Shown piece after piece: positions 1 to 10,114 of a DNA stretch of 64,000 bases. The position numbers and the translations under genes are program-made. The stretch is from an uncultured Aquimarina sp. (GTDB lineage: Bacteria > Bacteroidota > Bacteroidia > Flavobacteriales > Flavobacteriaceae). Under the pieces are notes generated by a model. That model was given only the letters and a program-made list of their open reading frames with translations. It had not been told where the DNA came from and did not search any database. How positions within the stretch are numbered: position 1 is the first letter of the stretch; each line of letters begins with the position of its first letter. The DNA is taken from positions 1 through 64,000 of the forward strand of contig NZ_CANLYD010000024.1 of the NCBI RefSeq assembly GCF_947495315.1, written 5' to 3'.

Positions 1-497
1 CCAGGTTCTCCACCATTATTAGATTGAACTACAACACCTGCTGCACGTCCCTGAAGGGCTTGCGCTGCATTTAACACTGGAAAAGCATTTAACTCTTCGG
101 AGTTTACTGAAGAGACCGAACCTGTTACATCACTTTTCCGTCGAGATCCATATCCCACTACAACAATTTGCTCTAAAGATTCTACAGAAGCAGTTAAAGT
201 AACATTAATATTTTTCTCACCTCCTACCTTTATTTCTTGATCAGTAAACCCCACATATGAAAATATCAAAATTGAATTTTCATCAGGCACACTTATCGTA
301 TATAGGCCATCAAAATCAGTTGTGGCTCCATTAGTTGTATTTTTCACCATAACATTGGCTCCAGGAATAGGCACTCCATTCTCCGAGGTAACGGTTCCGC
401 TAATATCAATTTGCGCTGATAAACCTGACCCTATCATTATTAATAGAATTGGAATACACTTTCTTAGTAATTTTAAGTACGTATACTTTTCATTCAT
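1..497 (-). CDS. SusC-type TonB-dependent receptor, N-terminal part (cut by window edge)
   Basis: The 165 visible codons start at an ATG at 497 with a signal peptide (charged MNEKYTYLKLLRK start, then a hydrophobic run ending in SGLSAQ). Next comes a carboxypeptidase-regulatory-like domain at about residues 28-100, with the typical GTVTSENGVPIPGANVMVK and FSYVGF motifs, and then the start of the plug domain with VVVGYGSRRKSDVTGSV at about 115-132. In this family the receptor imports oligosaccharides across the outer membrane with a SusD lipoprotein. SusD would be expected to the left and is not in the window. The gene follows a hybrid two-component regulator on the same strand, 235 bases downstream. 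The family is clear; the substrate is inferred only from the neighbours. Confidence 0.93.
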   Translation of the reverse strand, partial: MNEKYTYLKLLRKCIPILLIMIGSGLSAQIDISGTVTSENGVPIPGANVMVKNTTNGATTDFDGLYTISVPDENSILIFSYVGFTDQEIKVGGEKNINVTLTASVESLEQIVVVGYGSRRKSDVTGSVSSVNSEELNAFPVLNAAQALQGRAAGVVVQSNNGGEP

Positions 498-732
498 GAG
501 TATTGATTTATGTTAGTGAGTATTTTCTAATAGAGGTATATAATCAGAAGACAAAAAAACACAATACACAGCGAAAAAAGAAGCTGTAAAAAAATATATC
601 TGTTTTGTTTCCAATTCATACTCAAACCTAGTTAAAACACTATATCTAAAAGTTCAAAAAAGGGTATACTTATGTACTAAAGGTTGATTATTAGCGGATA
701 AAAAGAGATATTCTTATAAAAACCGACTTTTT

Positions 733-3700
733 TTAAGAATAGAACTTTGATGCGTATTCTGAAGGTGTTTGATTAAAATGTTTTTTGAAGCATTTTGTAA
801 AATATTTTGGGTTTCGAAAACCAACTTTGTAGCAAACTTCTGAAATATTTATCTGACCTAATTCTAATAATTGAGATGCTCTTTTCATTCTTATAGAATG
901 AATAAATTCATTAGGTGTTAAATTTGTCCATCCTTTAATCTTCGAAAATAACATTGTCCTACTTACTCCAAGCTCTGAGCTGAAGTATGGAATATCAAAA
1001 GATGTGTTGCTTATATTATCTTCCACGATTTTTACTGCTTTTTTTAACAGCTCTTCATCAATAGAAGTTACCGTTATATCTGATAATTTAAAATCATTAG
1101 ACGAGAACTTTTCCTTTTGTTTTTGAATAGAAGAAAGTAAGTTTTTTATCGTCAATAAAAATTCTTTTACGTTAAATGGTTTATTGATATAGGCATCTGC
1201 TCCTGACTCCAAACCATCAAACTTATATATTAATGAAGTTCTAGAAGTCAACAAAATAAAAGGAATATGACTCGTTCTGATATCATTCTTAATTTTAGCA
1301 CATAATTCGGTACCTTCCATTTTTGGCATAATCACATCACTTATAATTAGATCTGGTATCTTCTGCAATGCTTTTTTGAAAGCAGCTTGCCCATTCTCTG
1401 CTTTAATAACCTGATAATAATCCTTAAGCATATCACCTATAAAATTCCTTAACTCATCATTATCTTCAGCAATTAGAATCAATGGCTTTTGATCCTCCTT
1501 GTCCACCATTTCTACATCCAGATCTTTACTTCTTCTAACCGAGGAGATTTGATTCTTATACTGACTGATATCATCACTTATTTTAAAATCTTTTATGATA
1601 TCGGATTCATTAAGATGTTCCTTTCCTGTTTTCAGTTTTACTCTAAAAATAGTTCCTTTATCTACGTTAGTCTCAACAACTTCAATAACACCTTTATGCA
1701 GATCGACGGCTTTCTTTGCTATAGACAACCCAATACCACTTGCTTGATTAAATTGTTTCTGATAATCTTTATCTCCGGCTACTTCATAAAAACGATCAAA
1801 CACTTTATCTACGAACTCTTTGTCGATACCTTTGCCATTATCCTGTATCTCTACTATGGCGTCTTTTCCTTTCTGAAAAATTCTAATATTAATTTCTCCT
1901 CCTTCTGATGTATATTTAAATGCATTAGAAATTAGGTTATAGAATACTCTTTCTAATTTATATCTATCAAAATATACTTCAATAATTTCTGAAGATGCTT
2001 CGAATGTATACGTGTAAGATCCCGCTTTTGCAAATTCGTTGAACGACAGATAAATCTCCTTTAAATATTTAACCAAGTTACCTTCTGCAACTTCTAGCTT
2101 GGAATGCTTATTTTCAAACTTTCTAAAATCCAGTAACTGATTTATCAATTTTAGTAATTGATCGGCATTACGTTCTATAACCAATAAACGTTTATACATT
2201 TTATTACTCCCTTGATAATTTTCTATCAGTTGTTGTAAAGGTGCTATGATCAAAGCGAGTGGTGTTCTGAATTCGTGAGAAATATTAGTAAAAAACTCTA
2301 GCTTAGAACGGTTCATTTCTTCTTTCCTAATATTTTCTAGATGTTCTAAATCTAATTTATGCTTCAGTTTCGTTTTTGCCTTATTAATTTGGTTTAATCC
2401 AAACAACGCTAAAACTATCATTAATACATATCCAGCAAAGGCAATTGGGCTTTTCCAAGGAGCTGGTTTCAATAATATTTTTAATTGCGTTGCTTCGTCA
2501 TTCCAAATATTATCATTATTAGCTCCTTTTACTTCAAAAGTATAATTCCCTGGCTTTTGTATTGCATAATTTACTTCTGTATTTTTTGTATACTGCCATT
2601 GGTCATCCAACCCAACTAATCGATATGCATATTGATTGTTTGATGGATTAATAAAATTAGGCATAGCAAAACTAATCCCAAAAGAAGCCTGATCATGTAA
2701 CAATGTTAATTTATCCGTATATGAAATACTCTTTTTTAATACTTTCTCATCTCCATATGTATCAATTCTCTTCCCCTGAACATTAAAATCCGTTAAAACT
2801 ACTCCCGGTACGAAAGTGTTCTTTTTTATCTGATTAGGATTCAAAAAAGAGACGCCGGATGGACCACCAAAATAGAGATCTCCATTCTTCGCTTTTAAGC
2901 ACGAATTATTATTAAATTCATTACTGATCAGCCCATCTGTTTGATTATAAAGAATTGAAGTTTTTTTATCAGGATTATATGCCACAATACCTTTGTTGGA
3001 ACTAATCCATATAACATCATCATCATATTCTATAATACTAAAAACTGTACTAATTTTTGTTCCTACTACATTAAGTTTTAATCTATTAAATTTATTACCA
3101 TCAAACTTATAGATTCCATTTGCTTTGGTTCCAACATAGAGCACTCCTTTTCTATCTTCATATATGCTTAAAATATCATCTCCCGATAATTGTTCTTCAT
3201 TAAAAAAGAAACGCTTTACTGTAATTATTTGTTCATTATTTAATCTATCTTTTTCTATATAATTAAGGCCATTTTGAGTGCCAATCCATAAATTAGAGCC
3301 TTTATCGACATGCAAAACTCTAATTCTATCATTAGAAAGTGATTTTTTATTTATGTCATTATGATCTATAAATCTGAAGTCTTTATTTGTTAAATCATAT
3401 TGAATAAGACCTTTTCCAAAAGTCCCCAAATACATAAAATGGTCAGATTTTTTAATCGTATATACTCCGATATCTTTAAGAAGTACTCGTAAATCTTTAC
3501 TTAACAAATTAGTTATAAACTTCTTAGCGTTTATATCGTATAAAGCTACACCAGCATTATACGTTCCAATCCAAAGTTTTTGGTCATCAAGAAATAATGA
3601 TTTTATACTAAGACTAGGGAGTTTATCAATGGAAACTTTTTGAATATCAACAGATTGATTTTTCTTTAAATCCAATATACTAATACCTTTCCCTTCCGTA

Positions 3701-4836
3701 CCAAAATAGATTTTACCAGAATCATCCTGTAAAATACTACTTACCACACCATATTCGATATCTTCATTATTATTCTTTCTAAGGGATATAAAGTTCGAAT
3801 TAGATTCATCCCAAATATTAATTCCTCCGTAATACGTTCCAAGCCAAGTTGAACCCTTCTTATCGATAAAAATTGTTTTGATCGAATTCCTACTAAGGCT
3901 CTTTAGGTTATTTTGTTGATGTTTAATAGAAATAATAGAATCATCATTGTTTTTTATACAAAGTCCATCATAGGTTGCAATCCATAGGACTCCCCGATTA
4001 TCTATAGATAAACTTCTAACATCTTTATTGATTATTTGATTTTTACTAGTCCTTTTTACCTGCTTAAAAGAACCAGAGGTTAGGTCGTAATAATTAAGGC
4101 CTCCATATTTAGTTCCAATCCATAATCTATTTTTATCATCTTCGACAATGGCCTGAATATAAGAATCACTTAAGTTATTTGATCTTTGGCTACTATAAAA
4201 TCTTTCAAAACTAAAATTGTTCTCATTCCTTCTTTTTAGCTTATTCAAACCATTTGCAGTACCTATCCAAATATCTTTTTTCTTGTCTTCATATATACTT
4301 AAAACATAGTTATTAGATAGACTTGAAGCATTAGTGGGATCATTTTTAATAGTAATGAATGAATCGGATTCTCTATCGTATATCATAAGACCATTAGACG
4401 AACCAAACCAAAGTTCTCCATTATCCAACATTTTAATCGACCAGATTGTATTATCCGAAATACTTCCTTTTTTGCTAGAATGAAAATATGATTTAAACAC
4501 ATTTAGCTTTGGATCATACCTGTTTAACCCATTATATGTTCCAATCCAAATAAAACCTTCTTGATCTTCCTGTATGGATAAAATATCATTATTACTGATT
4601 GAAGTAGAATCATTAAGTATAGTTCTATATACGGTAAAATTATCTCCATCATATTTATTCAATCCATCTCTGGTTCCAATCCACATACGACCTAACCGAT
4701 CCTGATGAATAGCAATTACTGAACTTTGGGATAATCCATCGGAGGTAAATAGATGTAAAAATTTATTGTAAAAATTATCTTGAGCGATAGATACGACAGA
4801 AATAAAAAATAAAAATAATGCGTATATATATTTCAT
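733..4836 (-). CDS. Hybrid two-component system regulator (HTCS), sensor kinase fused to AraC-type output
   Basis: 1367 residues. A signal peptide (1-18) is followed by about 14 two-component-regulator propeller repeats (WIGTxxGLNxYD type) up to about residue 680, a Y_Y_Y domain (about 715-790) and one membrane segment (about 800-820). The HisKA domain has the phosphoacceptor His in SHEFRTPL at about 853. The HATPase follows, with its N box near 972 and DNGKGID near 1000. A receiver domain spans about 1118-1240, with the acceptor Asp in IISDVIMPKMEG near 1165, and a C-terminal AraC HTH covers about 1280-1367. All key residues are present. HTCS proteins bind oligosaccharides in the periplasm and switch on the adjoining utilisation locus, so this is the likely regulator of the SusC gene and perhaps the enzyme cluster to the right. 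Confidence 0.96.
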   Translation of the reverse strand: MKYIYALFLFFISVVSIAQDNFYNKFLHLFTSDGLSQSSVIAIHQDRLGRMWIGTRDGLNKYDGDNFTVYRTILNDSTSISNNDILSIQEDQEGFIWIGTYNGLNRYDPKLNVFKSYFHSSKKGSISDNTIWSIKMLDNGELWFGSSNGLMIYDRESDSFITIKNDPTNASSLSNNYVLSIYEDKKKDIWIGTANGLNKLKRRNENNFSFERFYSSQRSNNLSDSYIQAIVEDDKNRLWIGTKYGGLNYYDLTSGSFKQVKRTSKNQIINKDVRSLSIDNRGVLWIATYDGLCIKNNDDSIISIKHQQNNLKSLSRNSIKTIFIDKKGSTWLGTYYGGINIWDESNSNFISLRKNNNEDIEYGVVSSILQDDSGKIYFGTEGKGISILDLKKNQSVDIQKVSIDKLPSLSIKSLFLDDQKLWIGTYNAGVALYDINAKKFITNLLSKDLRVLLKDIGVYTIKKSDHFMYLGTFGKGLIQYDLTNKDFRFIDHNDINKKSLSNDRIRVLHVDKGSNLWIGTQNGLNYIEKDRLNNEQIITVKRFFFNEEQLSGDDILSIYEDRKGVLYVGTKANGIYKFDGNKFNRLKLNVVGTKISTVFSIIEYDDDVIWISSNKGIVAYNPDKKTSILYNQTDGLISNEFNNNSCLKAKNGDLYFGGPSGVSFLNPNQIKKNTFVPGVVLTDFNVQGKRIDTYGDEKVLKKSISYTDKLTLLHDQASFGISFAMPNFINPSNNQYAYRLVGLDDQWQYTKNTEVNYAIQKPGNYTFEVKGANNDNIWNDEATQLKILLKPAPWKSPIAFAGYVLMIVLALFGLNQINKAKTKLKHKLDLEHLENIRKEEMNRSKLEFFTNISHEFRTPLALIIAPLQQLIENYQGSNKMYKRLLVIERNADQLLKLINQLLDFRKFENKHSKLEVAEGNLVKYLKEIYLSFNEFAKAGSYTYTFEASSEIIEVYFDRYKLERVFYNLISNAFKYTSEGGEINIRIFQKGKDAIVEIQDNGKGIDKEFVDKVFDRFYEVAGDKDYQKQFNQASGIGLSIAKKAVDLHKGVIEVVETNVDKGTIFRVKLKTGKEHLNESDIIKDFKISDDISQYKNQISSVRRSKDLDVEMVDKEDQKPLILIAEDNDELRNFIGDMLKDYYQVIKAENGQAAFKKALQKIPDLIISDVIMPKMEGTELCAKIKNDIRTSHIPFILLTSRTSLIYKFDGLESGADAYINKPFNVKEFLLTIKNLLSSIQKQKEKFSSNDFKLSDITVTSIDEELLKKAVKIVEDNISNTSFDIPYFSSELGVSRTMLFSKIKGWTNLTPNEFIHSIRMKRASQLLELGQINISEVCYKVGFRNPKYFTKCFKKHFNQTPSEYASKFYS

Positions 4837-4940
4837 CTATTCCCTTAAAATTTTCTCTTAATAACGTTAAGCTCTCCAAAATATTAAAAAAATGTTAATA
4901 ACTTAACATGATCTCAATTCTTTAATCTATCAATTTCTTA

Positions 4941-6608
4941 TTAATCATTCAATCTTTTCGCAAGTTGATAATGATACAATGAAGGTATTAATTCCATCTT
5001 TGCGTTAGTAAAATTTATATAAGCATTGGGGTTATAATCTATTTCTATTTTTTTGTTCCCCCAAACTCCAATTACTCTGACATTAGGTCCATCATTCATT
5101 CCATCCAATTTTATCGTCCCTTCTGACTCAAGTTTACTTAGAAAATTCACTTTTATGTTCCAAAAAGTACTATATGATCCGTGAGAAGGCTTCCAATACC
5201 ACGCTCCTCCTCCAGCAAAAAGAGGATATGACTTATTTTCCAGAGGATCCAAATGAGCTGTTATTTTGTCAAAAAGATTTTGATGATTAACTCCTGAATG
5301 TTGATCAAGAATGGGGTTTTTAAAAACTTCACAGTTGCTATAAATACTTTTTGTAGAAAATGTATTAAAACTTAAGGGATGCATCGTATCATTATAAACA
5401 GATAAGTTTTTTACCAAGACATTATGAACGCCTCCCATTTGCACTGTGTAATGCCCTTTTTTATCACCTTTAGTTAGGATATTCTCAATGGTAACATTTG
5501 CGATTGCCTCCGTTAATATTCCGCTATCAGCATTTTCTATAACTATATTTTGAACCCAACTGTTAAAAACTCTGGTAAGATAAATACCATTATATCCTTG
5601 TTCTACGTGGTGAGCAATGCGATTAGAAAAAGGAAAGGTTATTTTGAAATTTTGAATTCCTACTTCTTCCAGATGATCCCATTTTATAATTCTAACATTA
5701 TACTCAGGAATGACATCTAACAATAGAGGAGATTTAATTGTAACTGAATTTTTAGAGACTTTTTCAATTTTGGCCTGCTGACGAACTAAGGGAAGATCGG
5801 GGTAATTCCAATGATGAGATCCAATTTTCAGGCCGGTATCTCCATACAATTCATTAAGTATTGTTCCCTCTTTTCCTTTTTCATTAAACCATTGTATCTC
5901 TACAACATTACCTGGTTTAAGGCCCGTATTTCTATCAACTTCAAAAGTAAGTGCTCCACGCTTTGTAGTACTAATAGTTGCCAAAATATTTGGTACAACA
6001 TCGTATTTCTTAAGGTAAGATTTTACTCTAGCATCTGGCACTCTTGTCCATAACATCCCACCAGACCAGGAATATTGAGAAAAAGGAAGAAAAATATTAT
6101 TTTCTTTCTCTTTTTGAATCTTATTAAGTTTTACTAAATATTCTCTAAGTTCCTTTAAATCTTCAGGATCATTTAAATACATCATAGGTCTAGGGCAAAA
6201 GATCTCTGTCCCTTTCTTTCCTACTCCACATCCATTAAGAACTATATTACTACGTTCGAAATACAGTATTTCGCTTAAAATTATTCTTCCGGGAGGTAAT
6301 TGGATCAGTACTGCCTCCTTTAATTTGTGTGCTTTTTTAAAGACACTTAATAAGGCCTTAGAATCATCTTTACCGTCATTTGCTTCTACTCCAAAATCCG
6401 TAGCATATAGCGTCACGATATTTTTAGGGGTTTTGATCTCTTTTTCTCCAAATTCATAACCGGAGTAACTAAAATCAGGAATAAAAGGACCTTTGTTATC
6501 TACTAAGTCCAGTAGTTTTTGTTTATCCTGAGCAGAAATTTTAACAAATAACAATAGGGATAGTAACCAAAAAACCAAATTTAGATTATTCGTATCACTT
6601 TCCTGCAT
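4941..6608 (-). CDS. Secreted right-handed beta-helix protein, DUF4955-like, putative polysaccharide lyase or hydrolase
   Basis: 555 residues with an N-terminal hydrophobic stretch ending in KISAQ (signal peptide after a polar MQESDTNN start). Residues 65-120 resemble the opening of pectate-lyase-superfamily helices (VTLYATDFGVEANDGKDDS, then VLIQLPPGRIILSEILYF). The middle is built of short strand repeats (NGIYLTRVFNSWVQNIVIEN). The last 120 residues contain NLFDKITAHLDP, YPLFAGGGAWYWKPSHG and FWNIKVNF, which I associate with DUF4955 proteins of gut and marine Bacteroidetes. No T9SS tail is present, so it should stay in the periplasm. It lies 6 bases from the remnant gene upstream and 104 bases from the regulator downstream, and is probably co-transcribed with them. 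The activity is unknown; a uronate-releasing lyase is a guess from context. Confidence 0.75.
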   Translation of the reverse strand: MQESDTNNLNLVFWLLSLLLFVKISAQDKQKLLDLVDNKGPFIPDFSYSGYEFGEKEIKTPKNIVTLYATDFGVEANDGKDDSKALLSVFKKAHKLKEAVLIQLPPGRIILSEILYFERSNIVLNGCGVGKKGTEIFCPRPMMYLNDPEDLKELREYLVKLNKIQKEKENNIFLPFSQYSWSGGMLWTRVPDARVKSYLKKYDVVPNILATISTTKRGALTFEVDRNTGLKPGNVVEIQWFNEKGKEGTILNELYGDTGLKIGSHHWNYPDLPLVRQQAKIEKVSKNSVTIKSPLLLDVIPEYNVRIIKWDHLEEVGIQNFKITFPFSNRIAHHVEQGYNGIYLTRVFNSWVQNIVIENADSGILTEAIANVTIENILTKGDKKGHYTVQMGGVHNVLVKNLSVYNDTMHPLSFNTFSTKSIYSNCEVFKNPILDQHSGVNHQNLFDKITAHLDPLENKSYPLFAGGGAWYWKPSHGSYSTFWNIKVNFLSKLESEGTIKLDGMNDGPNVRVIGVWGNKKIEIDYNPNAYINFTNAKMELIPSLYHYQLAKRLND

Positions 6609-6614
6609 TATAAA

Positions 6615-6899
6615 TTATTGTTTGATAATCTTATAAATAGATGAGTTAGATGAACTAAAAGTTTTCAGAATATATATACCTGTATTGAGATGGCTAACGT
6701 CAATTTCTTTATTATTAGAAGCTAATAATTTATCCTGAACTTCATACGATATATCACTATAGGAATCTTCGATAAGTTGATACGTATTGCCGGAACCATC
6801 AGCCTCTAACAATGTAACCACATCCTGTGCACTAACGCTTAACGGTAAAATTAAAAGTAAGCTGGGTAAAAACATTCTTAGGGGTATATTACCAATCAT
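6615..6899 (-). pseudogene. Remnant of a secreted T9SS protein (signal peptide joined to sorting tail)
   Basis: A 94-residue open frame from an ATG at 6899 (a TTG at 6929 in the same frame is less likely). It has a signal peptide ending in LSVSAQ and then DVVTLLEADGSGNTYQLIED, which looks like the mature N-terminus of a much longer secreted lyase-type protein. After only about 10 more residues comes a T9SS type-A sorting tail (NNKEIDVSHLNTGIYILK ... SIYKIIKQ). No catalytic domain fits between them. I read it as an in-frame internal deletion of a large enzyme gene. It may still be expressed, as it keeps its frame and sits first in the minus-strand operon. A real short secreted protein is the alternative. 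Confidence 0.6.
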
Positions 6900-7219
6900 G
6901 ACTATAAATTTTGAAATAGAATACTTCAAAACTATTAAAACTTATCCTAGCAGTAGTTCAGTTTAAGGGTGTCAATTGTTCAAATAATCAAAAAAACTCT
7001 TAAAATTTAGTATTTCTTTTATTATCCGTCACCAATATCAATCATATAATCAAACTTTTGACAAAAACTATTTTCTACTAATAGAATACATAAAAAACTA
7101 ATAATCAGATTATTGTACTTTTTTATCCTATTTTCTGTATGATCCTTTTCCAAAAATTGATTTGTAATTGTCATAAAAGCTCCAAATTTGAGATAGTTGA
7201 ATATTTTTCTCTTTTCTAT
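6900..7219. promoter_or_regulatory. Divergent intergenic region between the PUL minus operon and the uronate operon
   Basis: About 320 AT-rich bases separate the remnant gene (minus) from the SDR gene (plus). The region must hold promoters for both directions and is a natural place for a regulator of uronate use to bind. I did not find a clean TTG-N19-TAnnTTTG promoter in either direction nor a clear long palindrome. A weak A/T-rich start context precedes the ATG at 7220. Nothing else recognisable. Confidence 0.4.
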
Positions 7220-8050
7220 ATGGATAATAAAGTAATAGTACTAACAGGTGGCGGTGGTGTTTTAGGTAAAACAATGGCACTGGCCTTAGCTAAAAAAGGC
7301 GCTAAACTCGCCATTTTAGATTTGAGAAGAGATGCTGCAGAAGAAGTAGTAAAAGAAATCAAAATACAAGGAGGAGTTGCAATTGGTGTTGCTGCAGATG
7401 TGCTTAGTAAGGAATCTTTATTAAAAGCACGAACCGAAATTAACTCCAAACTAGGTAGTTGTGATATTTTAATTAATGGCGCCGGAGGTAATCATCCTAA
7501 TGGAACTACATCCAATACTCACTTAGTTTTAGAAGATCTTGAAAATAAACAAAATGACTTTAAAACATTCTTTGATTTAGATTCAGAAGGAATTCAATTT
7601 GTTTTTAACCTTAATTTCATTGGCACATTATTACCTACCCAGGTTTTTGCTCAGGATATGGTCGGAAAAGAGGGTTGTAGCATTCTTAATATCTCTTCGA
7701 TGAATGCTTTTACACCCTTAACCAAAATCCCAGCTTATAGTGGTGCAAAAGCAGCTATATCAAACTTTACACAATGGCTTGCCGTACATTTTGCAAAAGT
7801 AGGTATTAGAGTAAACGCATTAGCACCTGGTTTTTTTCTAACAGACCAAAACAGATCGCTACTAACAGACTCCGAAGGAAATCCAACACAGAGAGGAAAA
7901 ACTATTATAGAACAAACGCCAATGGGTAGATATGGCGAACCCGAAGATCTTATTGGAACGACAGAGTGGTTATGCGGAGAGGGTTCCAAATTCGTAACAG
8001 GCATTGTGGTGCCGATTGATGGAGGTTTTAGCGCATTTAGTGGTGTTTAA
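7220..8050 (+). CDS. SDR-type D-mannonate oxidoreductase (fructuronate reductase)
   Basis: 276 residues starting at the ATG at 7220, where the protein begins MDNKVIVLTGGGGVLGK. The longer frame from 7139 adds 27 residues that precede the Rossmann strand and look non-coding. The nucleotide-binding TGGGGVLG motif, NGAGG, the catalytic Ser in ISSMNAF, and YSGAK are present, and the end reads VVPIDGGFSAFSGV. In Bacteroidetes this SDR type takes the place of UxuB, reducing D-fructuronate to D-mannonate with NAD(P)H in the cytoplasm. The uxuA gene starts 11 bases downstream, which supports the assignment strongly. It heads an eight-cistron plus-strand operon that also carries a broken kdgK. Specificity is inferred from context and the family. 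Confidence 0.88.
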   Translation: MDNKVIVLTGGGGVLGKTMALALAKKGAKLAILDLRRDAAEEVVKEIKIQGGVAIGVAADVLSKESLLKARTEINSKLGSCDILINGAGGNHPNGTTSNTHLVLEDLENKQNDFKTFFDLDSEGIQFVFNLNFIGTLLPTQVFAQDMVGKEGCSILNISSMNAFTPLTKIPAYSGAKAAISNFTQWLAVHFAKVGIRVNALAPGFFLTDQNRSLLTDSEGNPTQRGKTIIEQTPMGRYGEPEDLIGTTEWLCGEGSKFVTGIVVPIDGGFSAFSGV

Positions 8051-8061
8051 AATACATAAAT

Positions 8062-9246
8062 ATGAATTTAGAACAAACATGGCGATGGTATGGACCCAAT
8101 GATCCGGTCTCATTATCAGATATAAAACAAGCCGGAGCGACTGGTATTGTATCCGCATTACACCATATCGCTAATGGAGAAATCTGGACTATTGAAGAAA
8201 TATTAAAAAGAAAGAACCTCATAGAAGCATCTGGACTCAATTGGTCTGTTGTAGAAAGTGTACCCATACACGAGAATATCAAAACCAAGTCTGGAAAATA
8301 TCAAGAGTATATAGAAAACTATAAAACTACTATCAAAAACTTAAGCGCTTGTAAAATCAATATCATCTGCTATAATTTCATGCCCGTTTTAGATTGGACC
8401 AGAACCAATTTGGAATACGAAGTATCTGACGGATCTACAGCGTTGCGTTTTGATGCTACAGAATTTGCCGTTTTTGATTTATTACTACTTAAAAGACCAG
8501 GTGCAGAAAAAGAATATACAGATACACAAATAAAGGCAGCAAAGACTTTAGAAAAACAAACGTCTGACGCTCAAAAGAAGCTACTGGTTAACAATATCAT
8601 CGCAGGCTTACCTGGCGCAGAAGAAGGTTATTCTTTAGAAGACTTTAATGCTATTTTGGATACATATAAAAATATTGGAGCTAAAGAACTAAAGGAGAAT
8701 TTATATTCATTTTTAAAAGAAATCATTCCAATTGCTGAAGAATCAGGAGTACTCATGTGTATCCATCCTGATGATCCACCATATCCAATTCTAGGTTTAC
8801 CAAGAGTAGTAAGTACCGAACAAGATATTATAGATTTATATAACGCAGTGGATTCTCCTAATAATGGACTTACGTTTTGTACAGGATCTTTTGGATTACG
8901 TAAGGACAATAATTTACCTGCAATGATCGAACGCCTGGGAAGTCGAATACATTTCATACATCTAAGAAGTACGAAGAGAGATGACAAAGGTAATTTTTAT
9001 GAAGCTAATCATCTGGAAGGAGATGTTGATATGTATGAAGTGATGAAAGCTTTAATCAATGAACAAAACAAAAGACATAAAGCGGATAGATCTGACTTAA
9101 ATATCCCAATGCGACCAGATCATGGTCACAAAATGTTAGACGATCAACATAAGAAAACAAATCCCGGTTATTCTGGCATCGGAAGGCTTCGAGGTTTAGC
9201 TGAGCTTAGAGGTCTAGAATTAGGAATTAGAAAATCAATAAGATAA
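8062..9246 (+). CDS. uxuA: Mannonate dehydratase
   Basis: 394 residues, the usual length for UxuA. The protein opens MNLEQTWRWYGPNDPVSL and carries the metal-site motifs CIHPDDPPYPILGLPR, FCTGSFG, HFIHLRST and MRPDHGHKM. The enzyme removes water from D-mannonate to give 2-keto-3-deoxy-D-gluconate (KDG), using Fe2+/Mn2+ in a TIM barrel. It sits 11 bases after the mannonate oxidoreductase and 20 bases before kduI, so one operon feeds KDG from both the glucuronate branch and the unsaturated-uronate branch. UxaC (glucuronate isomerase), needed to make fructuronate from glucuronate, is not in the window. Confidence 0.97.
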   Translation: MNLEQTWRWYGPNDPVSLSDIKQAGATGIVSALHHIANGEIWTIEEILKRKNLIEASGLNWSVVESVPIHENIKTKSGKYQEYIENYKTTIKNLSACKINIICYNFMPVLDWTRTNLEYEVSDGSTALRFDATEFAVFDLLLLKRPGAEKEYTDTQIKAAKTLEKQTSDAQKKLLVNNIIAGLPGAEEGYSLEDFNAILDTYKNIGAKELKENLYSFLKEIIPIAEESGVLMCIHPDDPPYPILGLPRVVSTEQDIIDLYNAVDSPNNGLTFCTGSFGLRKDNNLPAMIERLGSRIHFIHLRSTKRDDKGNFYEANHLEGDVDMYEVMKALINEQNKRHKADRSDLNIPMRPDHGHKMLDDQHKKTNPGYSGIGRLRGLAELRGLELGIRKSIR

Positions 9247-9266
9247 AGAAATTAAAATATAGAATT

Positions 9267-10106
9267 ATGGCTACTGCTTACGAATCCAGATATGCATCCC
9301 ATCCTAAAGCTGTTAAAGCTATGGACACCACAGAACTTAGAGATGAATTTTTGATAGAGGACCTAATGCAATTAGGACAAATCAATCTAACGTATTCTCA
9401 TTATGATAGATATATTGCAGGGTCTGCAGTACCGAAAGACACTTTAAAACTAGAGCCGATTGATCCTTTAAAAGCAGAGTATTTTTTGGAACGAAGAGAG
9501 CTTGGAATCATTAATGTCGGTGGGAAAGGAGAAGTTATCGTGGACGGAACTTCTTATGAACTAGAATATAAAGAAGCCTTATATGTAGGAAAAGGAAATA
9601 AAGATGTATTGTTTAAAAGCCAAAGTGAATCCAACCCTGCTAAATTTTATATCAACTCTGCACCGGCGCACCATAGTTATCCAACGGTAAAAGTGACAAA
9701 AGAAAAAGCTAATAAAATAGAGTTAGGGTCCTTAGAAACGTCCAATCATAGAACAGTATTACAATTGATTGTTGGTGGCATTGTAGAAACCTGTCAATTA
9801 CAAATGGGAATGACTGAATTAAAAAAAGGTAGTGTTTGGAACACCATGCCAGCACATTCTCATGACAGAAGAATGGAAGTGTATTTTTATTTTGAAGTGC
9901 CAAAAGACCAATCTGTTTGCCATTTTATGGGTCAAACGGATGAAACCAGACATATCTGGATGCAAAATGAACAAGCTGTAATTTCTCCGCCCTGGTCAAT
10001 TCATTCCGGCTCAGGAACTTCTAATTACACCTTTATCTGGGGAATGGCAGGAGAGAATTTGGATTATGGCGATATGGACAAATGTGAAATAACAGCTCTT
10101 AAATAA
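9267..10106 (+). CDS. kduI: 5-dehydro-4-deoxy-D-glucuronate isomerase
   Basis: 279 residues, the standard KduI length. The bicupin fold shows in YIAGSAVP, INVGGKGEV and the metal motif PAHSHDRRMEVYFYF (His-x-His ... Glu), with a later His in PPWSIHSGSG. KduI isomerises the 5-keto-4-deoxyuronate that forms spontaneously from the unsaturated sugar released by polysaccharide lyases, giving the substrate of KduD. Its presence means that the cell deals with lyase products of a glucuronate-, iduronate- or galacturonate-containing polymer. It lies 20 bases after uxuA and 8 before kduD. Confidence 0.97.
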   Translation: MATAYESRYASHPKAVKAMDTTELRDEFLIEDLMQLGQINLTYSHYDRYIAGSAVPKDTLKLEPIDPLKAEYFLERRELGIINVGGKGEVIVDGTSYELEYKEALYVGKGNKDVLFKSQSESNPAKFYINSAPAHHSYPTVKVTKEKANKIELGSLETSNHRTVLQLIVGGIVETCQLQMGMTELKKGSVWNTMPAHSHDRRMEVYFYFEVPKDQSVCHFMGQTDETRHIWMQNEQAVISPPWSIHSGSGTSNYTFIWGMAGENLDYGDMDKCEITALK

Positions 10107-10114
10107 ATACACCT

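Noticed and set aside
7139..7219. Longer start for the mannonate oxidoreductase
   Set aside because: The extra 27 residues precede the first Rossmann strand and have no family counterpart; the ATG at 7220 fits.
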